This document shows, one piece after another, positions 1 through 7,444 of a stretch of 20,299 bases of DNA; position 1 is the first letter of the stretch, and the number at the start of each line of letters is the position of its first letter. The stretch comes from Caryophanon sp036309765 (GTDB lineage: Bacteria; Bacillota; Bacilli; Bacillales_A; Planococcaceae), in assembly GCA_036309765.1 (NCBI GenBank), contig JAXJTE010000204.1:1-20299 (forward strand). Direction: 5' to 3'. A program made the position numbers and the translations under genes. The notes beneath the pieces are model-generated. The model was given only the letters and a program-made list of their open reading frames with translations, had not been told where the DNA came from and ran no database searches.

Positions 1-1819
1 CATACATGAGGCGACGTTCCTCCTCCATCTCATCGTCATCATCAAGCGAGCGCGCGTGCGGGAAAATATTTTCCTCTAAGCCAATAATGAACACAACTGG
101 GAACTCTAACCCTTTTGCCGCGTGCATCGTCATTAAAATAATTGTCCCCTGCTCCTTCGCCTCTTCGTCAAGTGAATCGATGTCCGCAATAAGAGCTAAG
201 TCCGTTAAAAATGCGACGAGCGACTGTTCTTCACTGCGCTCTTCAAATGCTTTCGTTACCGTTAAAAATTCCTGTAAGTTTTCTAGACGGCTTTGTGCTT
301 CAATTGATTTTTCCGCTTCTAACATCGCGCGGTAACCCGTCTTCTCAATCACTTGTTCAACAAGCTCTGTCACCGATAAAAATTCTGACTGCTGCGTGAA
401 GTTTTCGATTAACGTACGGAATTCCGATGCTGCATTTGCTGCGCGCTTCGTCAATCCCATGAAATCCACTTCCTGCAACGAATCGAAAATTGAACGATTA
501 TATTGCAGCGCGAAATCGAGCATTTTATCAAACGATGTGCCGCCGATGCTGCGCTTTGGCTCGTTAATAACGCGAGCAAGCGACAAGTCATCGTCGTTGT
601 TCGCAATTAAACGTAAATACGCCAAAATGTCTTTAATTTCTTTTCGGTCATAGAACTTCGTGCCGCCAACGATTTGGTACGACAAGTTCGACTTCACGAG
701 CGTTTCTTCCATACCACGTGACTGCGCGTTCGTACGGTATAGCACTGCGAAATCGTCGAGCTTTCGACCTTCCATTTTGATTAACTGCTTAATCGTTTCA
801 ACGACGTGGCGCGTTTCCTCAAACTCGTTAGACGCTTTAAATAACTGAATGCGCTCGCCCTTTTTGTTATCTGTGCGTAGCGCCTTTTTGTAGCGGCTAT
901 TATTGTTTTCAATGACCGCATTCGCCGCTTCTAAAATCGTTTTCGTCGAGCGATAGTTTTGCTCGAGTAAAATAACTTTTGCGTTCGGGTAGTCTTTTTC
1001 AAATGATAAAATATTGCCAATGTCCGCCCCGCGCCAACGATAAATCGATTGATCCGAGTCACCTACGACGCAAATGTTTTCAAACTTTTGCGCAAGTAGC
1101 TGTACGAGTTGATATTGGGAATTATTGGTATCTTGATATTCATCGACATGAATGTACTGGAATTTATTTTGATAAAACTCGAGTACGTCTGGCGCTTCCT
1201 TAAATAAACGAATCGTCATCATAATGAGGTCGTCGAAATCTAATGATTGGTTGCGCTTTAGTCGCTCCTGATAACTTTCATATACGCCTGCTGCAATTTT
1301 TTCAAACGGATTGTGCGCGTTCATATTCTCTTTAAACATACGCACGTCGATGCACTCGTTTTTCGCCGAGCTAATCGTGTTTAAAATCGCACGTGGGTCG
1401 TATTTTTTCGGGTCGATATTTTGTTCCTTCAACACGTTTTTGACAACGGTTAATTGGTCGGTCATATCTAAAATCGAGAAGCTTTTTGAAAAGCCTAGTC
1501 GGTCAATGTTGCAGCGTAAAATGCGCACGCACATTGAGTGGAACGTCGATACCCACATGCGCTCGCCCGTTCCCGTACCTAAAATCGAATCAATTCGCTC
1601 GCGTAGTTCACGCGCCGCCTTGTTCGTAAATGTAATCGCTAAAATATTAGAAGGATATACTTCCTTTTCGACAATTAAATAAGCAACGCGATGTGTTAAC
1701 ACACGCGTTTTCCCTGAGCCTGCCCCTGCCATAATCAGCAGCGGCCCTTCCGTCGTCTTGACCGCTTCTGTTTGCTCTGGATTCATACCGGCTAACAAAT
1801 TATTCGTAATATGCTCCAT
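1..1819 (-). CDS. pcrA: ATP-dependent DNA helicase PcrA (UvrD/Rep family), 3' end cut off by window edge
   Basis: PcrA is a 3'-to-5' superfamily 1A helicase used in DNA repair, rolling-circle replication and clearing RecA or RNA polymerase from DNA. The 606 codons present read without a stop. They show a Q-motif glutamine near residue 16, the Walker A motif AGAGSGKT at about residues 31-38, the Walker B/DEXQD-type motif VDEYQDTN, QSIYRWRGAD (motif III), LEQNYRST (motif IV) and TMHAAKGLEF (motif V). The sequence breaks off at EEERRLMY, inside motif VI. The B. subtilis protein is about 740 residues, so roughly the last 130 are outside the window. The ATG at 1819 is preceded by a GAGGTG ribosome-binding site (1825-1830). 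pcrB lies 39 bases upstream in the same direction, as in the pcrB-pcrA-ligA cluster of other Bacillales, so co-transcription is likely. Confidence 0.97.
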   Translation of the reverse strand, partial: MEHITNNLLAGMNPEQTEAVKTTEGPLLIMAGAGSGKTRVLTHRVAYLIVEKEVYPSNILAITFTNKAARELRERIDSILGTGTGERMWVSTFHSMCVRILRCNIDRLGFSKSFSILDMTDQLTVVKNVLKEQNIDPKKYDPRAILNTISSAKNECIDVRMFKENMNAHNPFEKIAAGVYESYQERLKRNQSLDFDDLIMMTIRLFKEAPDVLEFYQNKFQYIHVDEYQDTNNSQYQLVQLLAQKFENICVVGDSDQSIYRWRGADIGNILSFEKDYPNAKVILLEQNYRSTKTILEAANAVIENNNSRYKKALRTDNKKGERIQLFKASNEFEETRHVVETIKQLIKMEGRKLDDFAVLYRTNAQSRGMEETLVKSNLSYQIVGGTKFYDRKEIKDILAYLRLIANNDDDLSLARVINEPKRSIGGTSFDKMLDFALQYNRSIFDSLQEVDFMGLTKRAANAASEFRTLIENFTQQSEFLSVTELVEQVIEKTGYRAMLEAEKSIEAQSRLENLQEFLTVTKAFEERSEEQSLVAFLTDLALIADIDSLDEEAKEQGTIILMTMHAAKGLEFPVVFIIGLEENIFPHARSLDDDDEMEEERRLMY

Positions 1820-1858
1820 ATGCACACCTCTTTCACGTTTAAAATCGAACATTCATTC

Positions 1859-2551
1859 TTATTTTAGCACATCTTTTACCGCTTTTACGGTTTTCAATGC
1901 TGCCTTTAAATCATCATAAATAATGTTGCCGACTACGACTGTATCCGCAAACTTCGCCATTTCTGCTGCTTGCTGTGCGCTCGTGATACCGCCGCCGTAA
2001 AACAGTTGCGTGTTCTCTAGTACGTTGCTTACCGCTTCGACATACGACACATCGCCGTACGCACCGCTATATTCCATATAAAAAATCGGCAGCTTGAAAT
2101 AATTCTCCGCTAAACGCGCATACGCAACAACATCGTCCACGTCTAAATCTGTTTTCGCACTCGTCGCATGTGCCACTTTACAATCAGGGTTTAATACGCA
2201 ATACCCTTCCGCAAACAACTCGTCCCATACCATAACGTCACCGAACTGCTTCAGCGCCTCGTGATGCATCCCTTTAATCCACGTCGGGTCCTCGCTGTTT
2301 AACACAGTCGGAATGAAGTAATAATCGAACGCTGGTGTAATTGCGTCGATCGTTGAAATTTCAAGCGCAACTGGCACGCTGTAACGGCGCACACGCACTA
2401 AAATGTCGAGTACGTTGTCGAGCGTAATGCCGTCCGTGCCACCGACAAGGATGACGTCCGTGCCCGATTCGCATACTTGCTCAAGCACCTCGTCTGAAAT
2501 TGTTTTTGCTGGGTCTATTTTGAAAACATGTCGCCATTGTTTAAAATCCAT
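1859..2551 (-). CDS. pcrB: Heptaprenylglyceryl phosphate synthase PcrB
   Basis: PcrB is a TIM-barrel prenyltransferase that joins sn-glycerol-1-phosphate to heptaprenyl diphosphate, giving an archaeal-type ether lipid in Firmicutes. The 230-residue product matches the B. subtilis family length (about 228) and its landmarks: the N-terminal HVFKIDPAK, CESGTDVILVGGTDGIT (the phosphate-binding loop region), YFIPTVLNS, EGYCVLNPDCKVA, FYMEYSGAYGDV and the C-terminal FYGGGITSAQQA and VVVGNIIYDD glycine-rich segments. The ATG at 2551 has an AAAGGTAGGG ribosome-binding site just upstream. The upstream gene yerC ends in a strong terminator, so pcrB-pcrA probably has its own promoter in the repeat-filled gap to the right. 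A TATACT box at 2572-2577 is the nearest candidate, but it has no convincing -35 partner. Confidence 0.95.
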   Translation of the reverse strand: MDFKQWRHVFKIDPAKTISDEVLEQVCESGTDVILVGGTDGITLDNVLDILVRVRRYSVPVALEISTIDAITPAFDYYFIPTVLNSEDPTWIKGMHHEALKQFGDVMVWDELFAEGYCVLNPDCKVAHATSAKTDLDVDDVVAYARLAENYFKLPIFYMEYSGAYGDVSYVEAVSNVLENTQLFYGGGITSAQQAAEMAKFADTVVVGNIIYDDLKAALKTVKAVKDVLK

Positions 2552-2586
2552 TATTGTTCCCTACCTTTTTAGTATATGTTCGTGAA

Positions 2587-2710
2587 GCAAATGCTCTCCG
2601 CTGTCGAGGCAGGCTTTCCGCGGGCGTGGCTTGAGCCTCCTCACCGCTCCTACGTCGCGTCTGCGGGGTCTCAAGTCGCACACTTTTCCCGCTGGAGTCC
2701 GCCTCTTTGC
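2587..2710. repeat. Intergenic nested-palindrome repeat (type I)
   Basis: This 124-bp GC-rich block lies between pcrB and yerC. Four pairs of arms nest on one axis: GCAAA (2587-2591) with TTTGC (2706-2710), GAGGC (2606-2610) with GCCTC (2701-2705), GCGGG (2620-2624) with CCCGC (2688-2692), and CTTGAG (2630-2635) with CTCAAG (2670-2675). Its right half shares short blocks with the cores of the other elements in this window (TGAGCCTCCTC, GGGGTCT, GGAGTC). From memory it resembles a high-copy intergenic repeat of Bacillaceae and Planococcaceae; this was not checked. Open frames over it on both strands are composition artefacts. Confidence 0.6.
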
Positions 2711-2798
2711 TACGAGCAATCCGCACTCAATCTCTCAAAAATCGAAATTCCACTATCGATTGCTAACTAAGCTTCACACATTTAAATATATTACTTGC

Positions 2799-2990
2799 CA
2801 CGTCTGTTAATTAGCCTGTTTATACAGCAGCATCACGATTTTTCAGCACCTAGCTTAGAATGGCGAGCGCGATTTAGCTCGCGGCGAGACTTCTAGGGGA
2901 ATAGCTCGTGACTCATGACCAACATCGTGTTCGCCGCCGAGCCCCAGAAAAAAGCAAACAGCCGAATCATTGGCTAATCAACACATGTGG
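2799..2990 (-). mobile_element. MITE-like element II, internally deleted, with terminal inverted repeats and flanking direct repeats
   Basis: The ends are inverted: CACGTCTGTTAATTAGC at 2799-2815, against CACATGTGTTGATTAGC read on the minus strand from 2989 down to 2973 (14 of 17 match). The octamer TTACTTGC occurs directly outside both ends (2791-2798 and 2991-2998), as a target-site duplication would. On the minus strand the core reads CTGGGGCTCGGCGGCGAAC, then CACGATGTTGGTCATGA, then jumps to GTCACGAGCTATTCCCCTAG. It therefore lacks about 90 bases that are present in the element at 5452-5745. The subterminal block GCTGTATAAACAGG is also shared with that element. No transposase is encoded, so mobility would have to be supplied in trans. 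Confidence 0.6.
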
Positions 2991-3049
2991 TTACTTGCAC
3001 TAGTATAGCGGAATTTGTACGCAGATGCATTTGTGTAAAACGCATAAAA

Positions 3050-3086
3050 AAAGAGCCGCACTAACATGATGTTAGCACAGCTCTTC
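3050..3086 (-). terminator. Rho-independent terminator of yerC
   Basis: On the minus strand the arms AAGAGC and TGCTAACA pair with TGTTAGTGC and GCTCTT around a TCA loop, and the stem runs straight into a run of seven T. It begins only a few bases after the yerC stop codon. It separates yerC from the pcrB-pcrA unit. Confidence 0.9.
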
Positions 3087-3089
3087 ATT

Positions 3090-3416
3090 TTATTTCGTCC
3101 CTTTGCCTGGCTGGAACGGCTTTTCATCTGGATACAGTCGCCCGAGCATTTCATCGTACGTATCGTTGCCATAATCGAAGCAACGGCGTACGCGCGAAAT
3201 CGTCGCAGTTGACGCACCTGTTTCTTTTTTAATCGTTTCGTACGTTTTCTTTAAACGTAATAAATGCGCGACTTCAAATCGTTGTGCGAGTGATTGAATT
3301 TCACTAATTGTGCATAGATCATCAAAAAATTTATAGCATTCTTCAATATCTTTTAGCTCTAGCACAGCTTTAAATAATTGTTCTGTTTGATGCCCGCGAA
3401 TTTTTTCAACTTGCAT
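3090..3416 (-). CDS. yerC: YerC/YecD-type TrpR-like DNA-binding protein
   Basis: This is a small protein of the TrpR-like YerC/YecD family, whose role is not well established; the fold suggests a transcription regulator. The body LKDIEECYKFFDDLCTIS, EIQSLAQRFEVAHLL and ETGASTATISRVRRC reproduces the helix-turn-helix core of B. subtilis YerC nearly word for word. I chose the second of two ATGs, at 3416, giving 108 residues starting MQVEKIRG. It sits 8 bases after AGGAGG and matches the B. subtilis N-terminus (MQIDKLRG). The ATG at 3422 is only 2 bases from the Shine-Dalgarno sequence. Unlike in B. subtilis, no yerB lies between this gene and yerA. A terminator follows directly. Confidence 0.92.
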   Translation of the reverse strand: MQVEKIRGHQTEQLFKAVLELKDIEECYKFFDDLCTISEIQSLAQRFEVAHLLRLKKTYETIKKETGASTATISRVRRCFDYGNDTYDEMLGRLYPDEKPFQPGKGTK

Positions 3417-3530
3417 GCGCATTTCCTCCTCTAGTTACCATATGAGGCAACTACATATCAATATGAGCAGCGCGTGTTTACTGCTCCACCACTTTGCTTG
3501 TTCGTTCTTATTTTAAATCATCACTTTAAC

Positions 3531-3559
3531 ATAATAAAGTAAAATAACTTCTGATGCAA
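3531..3559 (-). promoter_or_regulatory. Candidate sigma-A promoter for yerC
   Basis: On the minus strand TTGCAT (3559-3554) lies 17 bases from TATTAT (3536-3531). The -10 box is one base from consensus and the -35 matches only its first three bases. The site lies in the AT-rich 195-base gap between yerA and yerC, in which no terminator for yerA was seen, so read-through from yerA is also possible. Confidence 0.4.
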
Positions 3560-3611
3560 AATTTGTACTATTTAAACAAGATATTCGATACAGTTAGTGG
3601 GTGATGCAAAA

Positions 3612-5345
3612 CTATTCACGCATCATCGCAGGGAGTAAAATATTTTTCTTCATAACGTCGTACAGCCCTTTTGGTGTAATGCGGATGTACGGCAAATGCG
3701 TCGATTGTAAAAACAGCAAGCTATAAATCGCATCGCCTTTATCGAAGCCTCGTGCGCGTAGTTCCACGATGAGCGCTTTTTCCTGCTCAATTAACTGCTC
3801 CATCGGCAAGTCGCTCATTAAGCCACCGACCGTTAACGGAATGCTCGCGATCACTTGCTCGTCCTCAATCAACACGATGCCACCGCCGAGCTTTTTCACT
3901 TCGCTAAACGCTTGCATCATCGCCTCGATGCTTTTACCGATTAAAATAACATCGCCCGTCGTAGAGTACGTCGATGCAAAACCTTGTACATTTTTCGCAA
4001 AGCCTTTTAAAAACGTATTCACATGCCATTTGCCGAACTTATCAATTAACATTAAGTAGCACTCGTCCTCGTTTTGTACGACCGCCTGTTTATTTAAATG
4101 TAAGTTCACGCTGTACGGCTTCGTAATGACGTCGTTCACAAGCTTAATGCCAAATGGAATCGAAAATTGGAAGTCGCTTTCGTGCAGCTCAAAATCAAGT
4201 GCAAGCGGCGTAAATTCCTCAAAGCGTTCCTCTGGCCAATCGAACACTTCCTCACCGTCGCGTACCATCCATTGTCCCTTCGCCATCACCGCTTCTGGCA
4301 CCGGCGTAAACTCGTCCGTTAACACGTTAAGCGTCGCAAATCGCCCTGTCGAAATCATGCCGTGCAAGTTTGATACGCCGTAATATTTCGCCACATTATA
4401 GCTCGCCATATTGTACGCATCGATTGGATCCACACCTGCTGCTAACGCGGCTCGAATGCACTTATCCATTACGCCGTCTTCATGAAACATCGGTGTCGAG
4501 CCGTCCGTCGTCATCATTAAATGGTGGAAAATGTTCCAGCCCTTCTCGACAATATCCTTTAAAATGTTCGGCAAATCTGGACGAATCGATGAATAGCGTA
4601 GCGTCACAGCGTACCCTTGATTAATGCGCTTTTCGACATCGTCCACCGTCATCGCCTCGTGATCACCGTTCGCCCCGAATAAACGCATTTTCGCAAGCGT
4701 CTTTTCCGATGCGCCAGGTAAATGCGCCTCGATTTTTTTCCCTTTTAGCTTCGCCGCTTGAATCCAATATAGCATTTCATCGTCGCCTGCCATTAAGCGC
4801 GGCCAACCCGTTACTTCACCGCCCATTAACACGTCTGGGCGCTCAATCCATTCAAGCACGTTTTCCATCGAGAACACTTCATGCTCATGCTCAAGCTGCG
4901 TTTGTGAATCAAAGCGCACCCACCAATAAAATTGCGTCGGTAGCGATTTCCATCGATCCATCATTGAAAACGCTTTCTTATTTTCTAAAGCTAAAAACAT
5001 CGCTAAGTTATCGCAAAGCATTGTCGAAGTGCCCGTCTTCATCCCATAGCGTGCAAACGACACTGGATTATATAGTTGATGCGGGTGAACGTGCGGCTCA
5101 ATGTATCCTGGCACGACCGTTTTGCCCGTCATATCAATCATTTCTGTATTCGTAATATTTTGTGGCAGCTCGTCGCCAACGTACACGATGCGGTCGCCTG
5201 CAATCCAAATGTTGCCGTGGCGCCAATCGCGAAATACGCTATGTAAATATCGCGCGTTTTGTAGGACGATTGTTGGTGCGCGAAGCCCATCAATTACAGC
5301 TACTTGATTTCGAATGTCATTCATTTTCCAAATTGGTTCAAACAC
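3612..5345 (-). CDS. yerA: YerA-type adenine deaminase-like amidohydrolase
   Basis: This is a 577-residue amidohydrolase of the adenine deaminase (AdeC) superfamily, closest to B. subtilis YerA (about 580 residues), whose substrate is not firmly established. Adenine deaminases convert adenine to hypoxanthine and ammonia. The N-terminal region carries the metal-binding segment PGYIEPHVHPHQ at about residues 79-90, and later EAHLPGAS, NIFHHLMMTTDGSTP and the C-terminal MSDLPMEQLIEQE are visible. The metal site reads HVHPH rather than the HVHIES familiar from AdeC, so the substrate may differ. The start is a GTG at 5345, 8 bases after AAGGGGG. An in-frame ATG seven codons later has a poor ribosome-binding site. 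The purine-like chemistry fits its place next to the pur cluster. An extended -10 promoter lies upstream. Confidence 0.9.
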   Translation of the reverse strand: MFEPIWKMNDIRNQVAVIDGLRAPTIVLQNARYLHSVFRDWRHGNIWIAGDRIVYVGDELPQNITNTEMIDMTGKTVVPGYIEPHVHPHQLYNPVSFARYGMKTGTSTMLCDNLAMFLALENKKAFSMMDRWKSLPTQFYWWVRFDSQTQLEHEHEVFSMENVLEWIERPDVLMGGEVTGWPRLMAGDDEMLYWIQAAKLKGKKIEAHLPGASEKTLAKMRLFGANGDHEAMTVDDVEKRINQGYAVTLRYSSIRPDLPNILKDIVEKGWNIFHHLMMTTDGSTPMFHEDGVMDKCIRAALAAGVDPIDAYNMASYNVAKYYGVSNLHGMISTGRFATLNVLTDEFTPVPEAVMAKGQWMVRDGEEVFDWPEERFEEFTPLALDFELHESDFQFSIPFGIKLVNDVITKPYSVNLHLNKQAVVQNEDECYLMLIDKFGKWHVNTFLKGFAKNVQGFASTYSTTGDVILIGKSIEAMMQAFSEVKKLGGGIVLIEDEQVIASIPLTVGGLMSDLPMEQLIEQEKALIVELRARGFDKGDAIYSLLFLQSTHLPYIRITPKGLYDVMKKNILLPAMMRE

Positions 5346-5398
5346 ACAACAGTCCCCCTTTTGTCGGTTCTTTTCTTCATAGTACCATACCGCGCTTT

Positions 5399-5425
5399 AT
5401 CATAGCAAAGTACGATGAATAACAA
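5399..5425 (-). promoter_or_regulatory. Candidate extended -10 promoter for yerA
   Basis: On the minus strand TGCTATGAT (5407-5399) is an extended -10 motif, five of six in the hexamer. TTGTTA (5425-5420) stands 15 bases upstream, which is shorter than ideal. It lies about 55 bases upstream of the yerA GTG and just outside the MITE-like element, so the element may have been inserted behind an existing promoter. Confidence 0.4.
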
Positions 5426-5451
5426 TATAAAAATTTTACATATAGTATACA

Positions 5452-5745
5452 TGCTCTGTTGATTAGCAAATTAATTGGCAGGAGCGTATTGCGGCTCGCA
5501 TTCCTGGGGCTCGGTGGCGAACACGATGTTTGTCATGAAGGCGATGCCACATGGACGTGGCGCTTATCGCCTTCCTCAAGCCTCCTCGCCGTTTCGTTCC
5601 TCACGGCTGTGGGGTCTTGAGGCACGAGCTTTTCCCCTAGGAGTCTCGCCGCACGCTCCCTGCCACTATAAAACCGCATGTATTTCTATTTTACTACTAA
5701 AAACAAGCAATATAGCTGTATACACGGGGCTAATCAACCGACCTG
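5452..5745 (+). mobile_element. MITE-like element III with terminal inverted repeats and flanking direct repeats
   Basis: A perfect 10-bp inverted repeat, GTTGATTAGC (5458-5467) and GCTAATCAAC (5729-5738), lies near the ends. The decamer ATAGTATACA stands directly outside both ends (5442-5451 and 5746-5755) like a target duplication. The core (about 5484-5656) holds a long hairpin: AAGGCGAT (5538-5545) plus GCCAC pair with GTGGC plus ATCGCCTT (5566-5573). A second pair of arms is CCTCAAG (5574-5580) with CTTGAGG (5616-5622). There is no transposase. The open frame at 5475-5762 follows the repeat, is not conserved beyond it and has no ribosome-binding site. The core is shared with the elements at 2799-2990 and 7200-7373. 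Together with the purD terminator this accounts for most of the 515-base gap between yerA and purD. Confidence 0.65.
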
Positions 5746-5799
5746 ATAGTATACAGGAGTAACTGCTTATCATTCATTAAGCCTATCAAATTTCATACA

Positions 5800-5850
5800 A
5801 CAAATAAAACAGAGCTGCGTTGAAAGTCCATTCGACTCCTAACACAGCTC
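5800..5850 (-). terminator. Rho-independent terminator of purD
   Basis: On the minus strand GAGCTGTGTT (5850-5841) pairs with AACGCAGCTC (5821-5812), with one G-T wobble and a small inner AGTC/GACT stem in the loop. TGTTTTATTTG follows. It starts about ten bases after the purD stop codon. Confidence 0.85.
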
Positions 5851-5860
5851 CACTCATCAT

Positions 5861-7117
5861 TTATTTAAATGTACGCCAGCCGATATCTGTGCGGTAGAAG
5901 AAGTTATCCCACTTCTCGCTGTTAATACCTGCGTATACTTTTTCTTGTGCTTCTTTTAACGTCGCCGCTTTTGCACCAACTAATAGTACACGTCCGCCGT
6001 TTCCAACGAATGTACCGTCCACTTCTTTCGTACCTGCGTGGAATACTGCGTGAGATGCGCTTAATACGTCTAAGTTCGGTAATGCATTGCCTTTTTCCAC
6101 GTCGCCTGGGTAACCTTCTGATGCGATGACAACACCTAGCATCGCTTCGTCAGACCATTGTAAGTCGAACTTTTCTTCTTTCATTAGCGCTGTCATGAAT
6201 AAACCGAAGTCTGACGCCATGCGCGGTAATACAACTTGTGTTTCAGGGTCGCCAAAGCGTGCGTTGAACTCGATTACTTTCGGACCTTTCGCCGTTAAAA
6301 TAAGACCTGCGTATAAAATACCTGTGAATGATACGCCTTCTTGCTCCATCGCTTCAACAGTTGGCACGACGATTGTGTCGTATGCAACGTCGATTACGTC
6401 TTGTGCGATTTGTGGCACTGGAGAGTACGCACCCATACCGCCTGTGTTCGGACCTTTGTCGCCGTCGTATGCGCGTTTGTGGTCTTGTGCGATCACCATT
6501 GGGTAAATTTGTCCTTTATGTACGAATGACATGAATGAGAACTCTTCGCCGTCAAGGAATTCTTCTACTACTACTTTCGATGAAGAATCACCGAAGCGTT
6601 GGTTACCGATCATATCTTGAACAGCGTCAATTGCTTCTTCTTCTGTCATCGCAACGATTACACCTTTACCAGCTGCTAAACCATCTGCTTTAATAACGAT
6701 TGGTGCGCCTTGCTCTTTAATGTACGCAACCGCTTTGTCCGCTTCTGTGAACGTTTCGTGCGCAGCTGTTGGGATGTTGTATTTGTTCATAATGTCTTTT
6801 GCGTACGATTTTGAGCCTTCAATTTGCGCTGCTGCCTTCGTTGGGCCAAAGATTACTAAACCTTGCTCGTTGAAATAATCAACAATTCCTTCTGCAAGTG
6901 GTTGCTCAGGACCTACGAATGTCAGTGCTACGTCGTTTTCCTTTGCGAAGTTTGCAAGTGCCGTAAAATCAAGTGCGTCGATTGCGACTACTGTTGCGTC
7001 GCGCTTCATGCCGTCGTTACCTGGTGCTACGAAAACGTTTGTTACTGATGGTGCTTCGTTAAATTGTTTTGCGATGGCGTGTTCACGACCGCCGCTTCCG
7101 ATTACTAAAATGTTCAT
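5861..7117 (-). CDS. purD: Phosphoribosylamine-glycine ligase (GAR synthetase)
   Basis: PurD makes glycinamide ribonucleotide from phosphoribosylamine, glycine and ATP, the second step of IMP synthesis. The 418 residues match the family length (about 420). The N-terminal VIGSGGREHAI (about 5-15) is the preATP-grasp nucleotide fold. IVIKADGLAAGKGVIVA is the ATP-grasp glycine-rich loop. DHKRAYDGDKGPNTGGMGAYSP and VIEFNARFGDPETQ are the substrate and metal-binding segments. AGGAGG precedes the ATG at 7117. The gene ends the usual pur order, but it is cut off from purH by 637 bases containing a terminator and a repeat. It probably has its own promoter, which I could not identify. A 15-bp palindrome, TTCATTTTAAATGAA, lies upstream near 7157-7171 and could be an operator or chance. 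Confidence 0.97.
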   Translation of the reverse strand: MNILVIGSGGREHAIAKQFNEAPSVTNVFVAPGNDGMKRDATVVAIDALDFTALANFAKENDVALTFVGPEQPLAEGIVDYFNEQGLVIFGPTKAAAQIEGSKSYAKDIMNKYNIPTAAHETFTEADKAVAYIKEQGAPIVIKADGLAAGKGVIVAMTEEEAIDAVQDMIGNQRFGDSSSKVVVEEFLDGEEFSFMSFVHKGQIYPMVIAQDHKRAYDGDKGPNTGGMGAYSPVPQIAQDVIDVAYDTIVVPTVEAMEQEGVSFTGILYAGLILTAKGPKVIEFNARFGDPETQVVLPRMASDFGLFMTALMKEEKFDLQWSDEAMLGVVIASEGYPGDVEKGNALPNLDVLSASHAVFHAGTKEVDGTFVGNGGRVLLVGAKAATLKEAQEKVYAGINSEKWDNFFYRTDIGWRTFK

Positions 7118-7199
7118 ATGTTTTCCTCCTATGTTATGTCAATGTGAGCTTTTTATTCATTTTAAATGAACAGCGAATAATACATAATGATGGCTGTAA

Positions 7200-7373
7200 G
7201 CGCTGCGACGAGACTCCTTGGGGAACAGCTCGTGACTCAAGACCCCACAACTGTGAGGTAACGAGCAGCGAGGAGGCTTGAGGAAGGCGATAAGCGCCAC
7301 GTCCATGTGGCATCGCCTTCATGACAAACATCGTGTTCGCCGCCGAGCCCCAGGAACGCGAGTCGCATAGCGC
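7200..7373 (-). repeat. Repeat element IV, inverted copy of the element III core
   Basis: Read on the minus strand this block repeats the core of element III. Positions 7268-7341 are identical over 74 bases to 5516-5589, and the flanks are similar with scattered substitutions. The terminal inverted repeats and direct repeats seen around elements II and III were not found here, so this copy looks end-truncated or decayed. It lies between the terminator after purH and the purD start. An open frame inside it (7134-7331) repeats the spurious peptide FVMKAMPHGRGAYRLPQASS also seen in element III. Confidence 0.7.
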
Positions 7374-7407
7374 GTTCAGCCAAATTAGTATATATAGTTT
7401 TACATAT

Positions 7408-7444
7408 AAAAAATGCCCGCCTAATAACTAGGCGAGCGTTTTTT
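7408..7444. terminator. Bidirectional intrinsic terminator between purH and purD
   Basis: CGCCTA (7418-7423) pairs with TAGGCG (7429-7434) around ATAAC. The stem extends as AAAAAATGC (7408-7416) with GCGTTTTTT (7436-7444), with one C/A mismatch and one wobble. The T run on the minus strand would end transcripts from purH or from the small RNA candidate before purD. The mirror-image T run could also act on plus-strand transcription. Confidence 0.85.

Noticed and set aside
2819..2846. CTGAAA-16-TATAAA as the pcrB promoter on the minus strand
   Set aside because: The TATAAA lies in the subterminal block shared with element III, and the -35 is weak. It cannot be separated from repeat sequence.
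5475..5762. Open frame over element III, with a similar peptide (FVMKAMPHGRGAYRLPQASS) in the frame at 7134-7331
   Set aside because: The shared peptide follows from the shared repeat DNA, has no ribosome-binding site, and the frames diverge outside the repeat.
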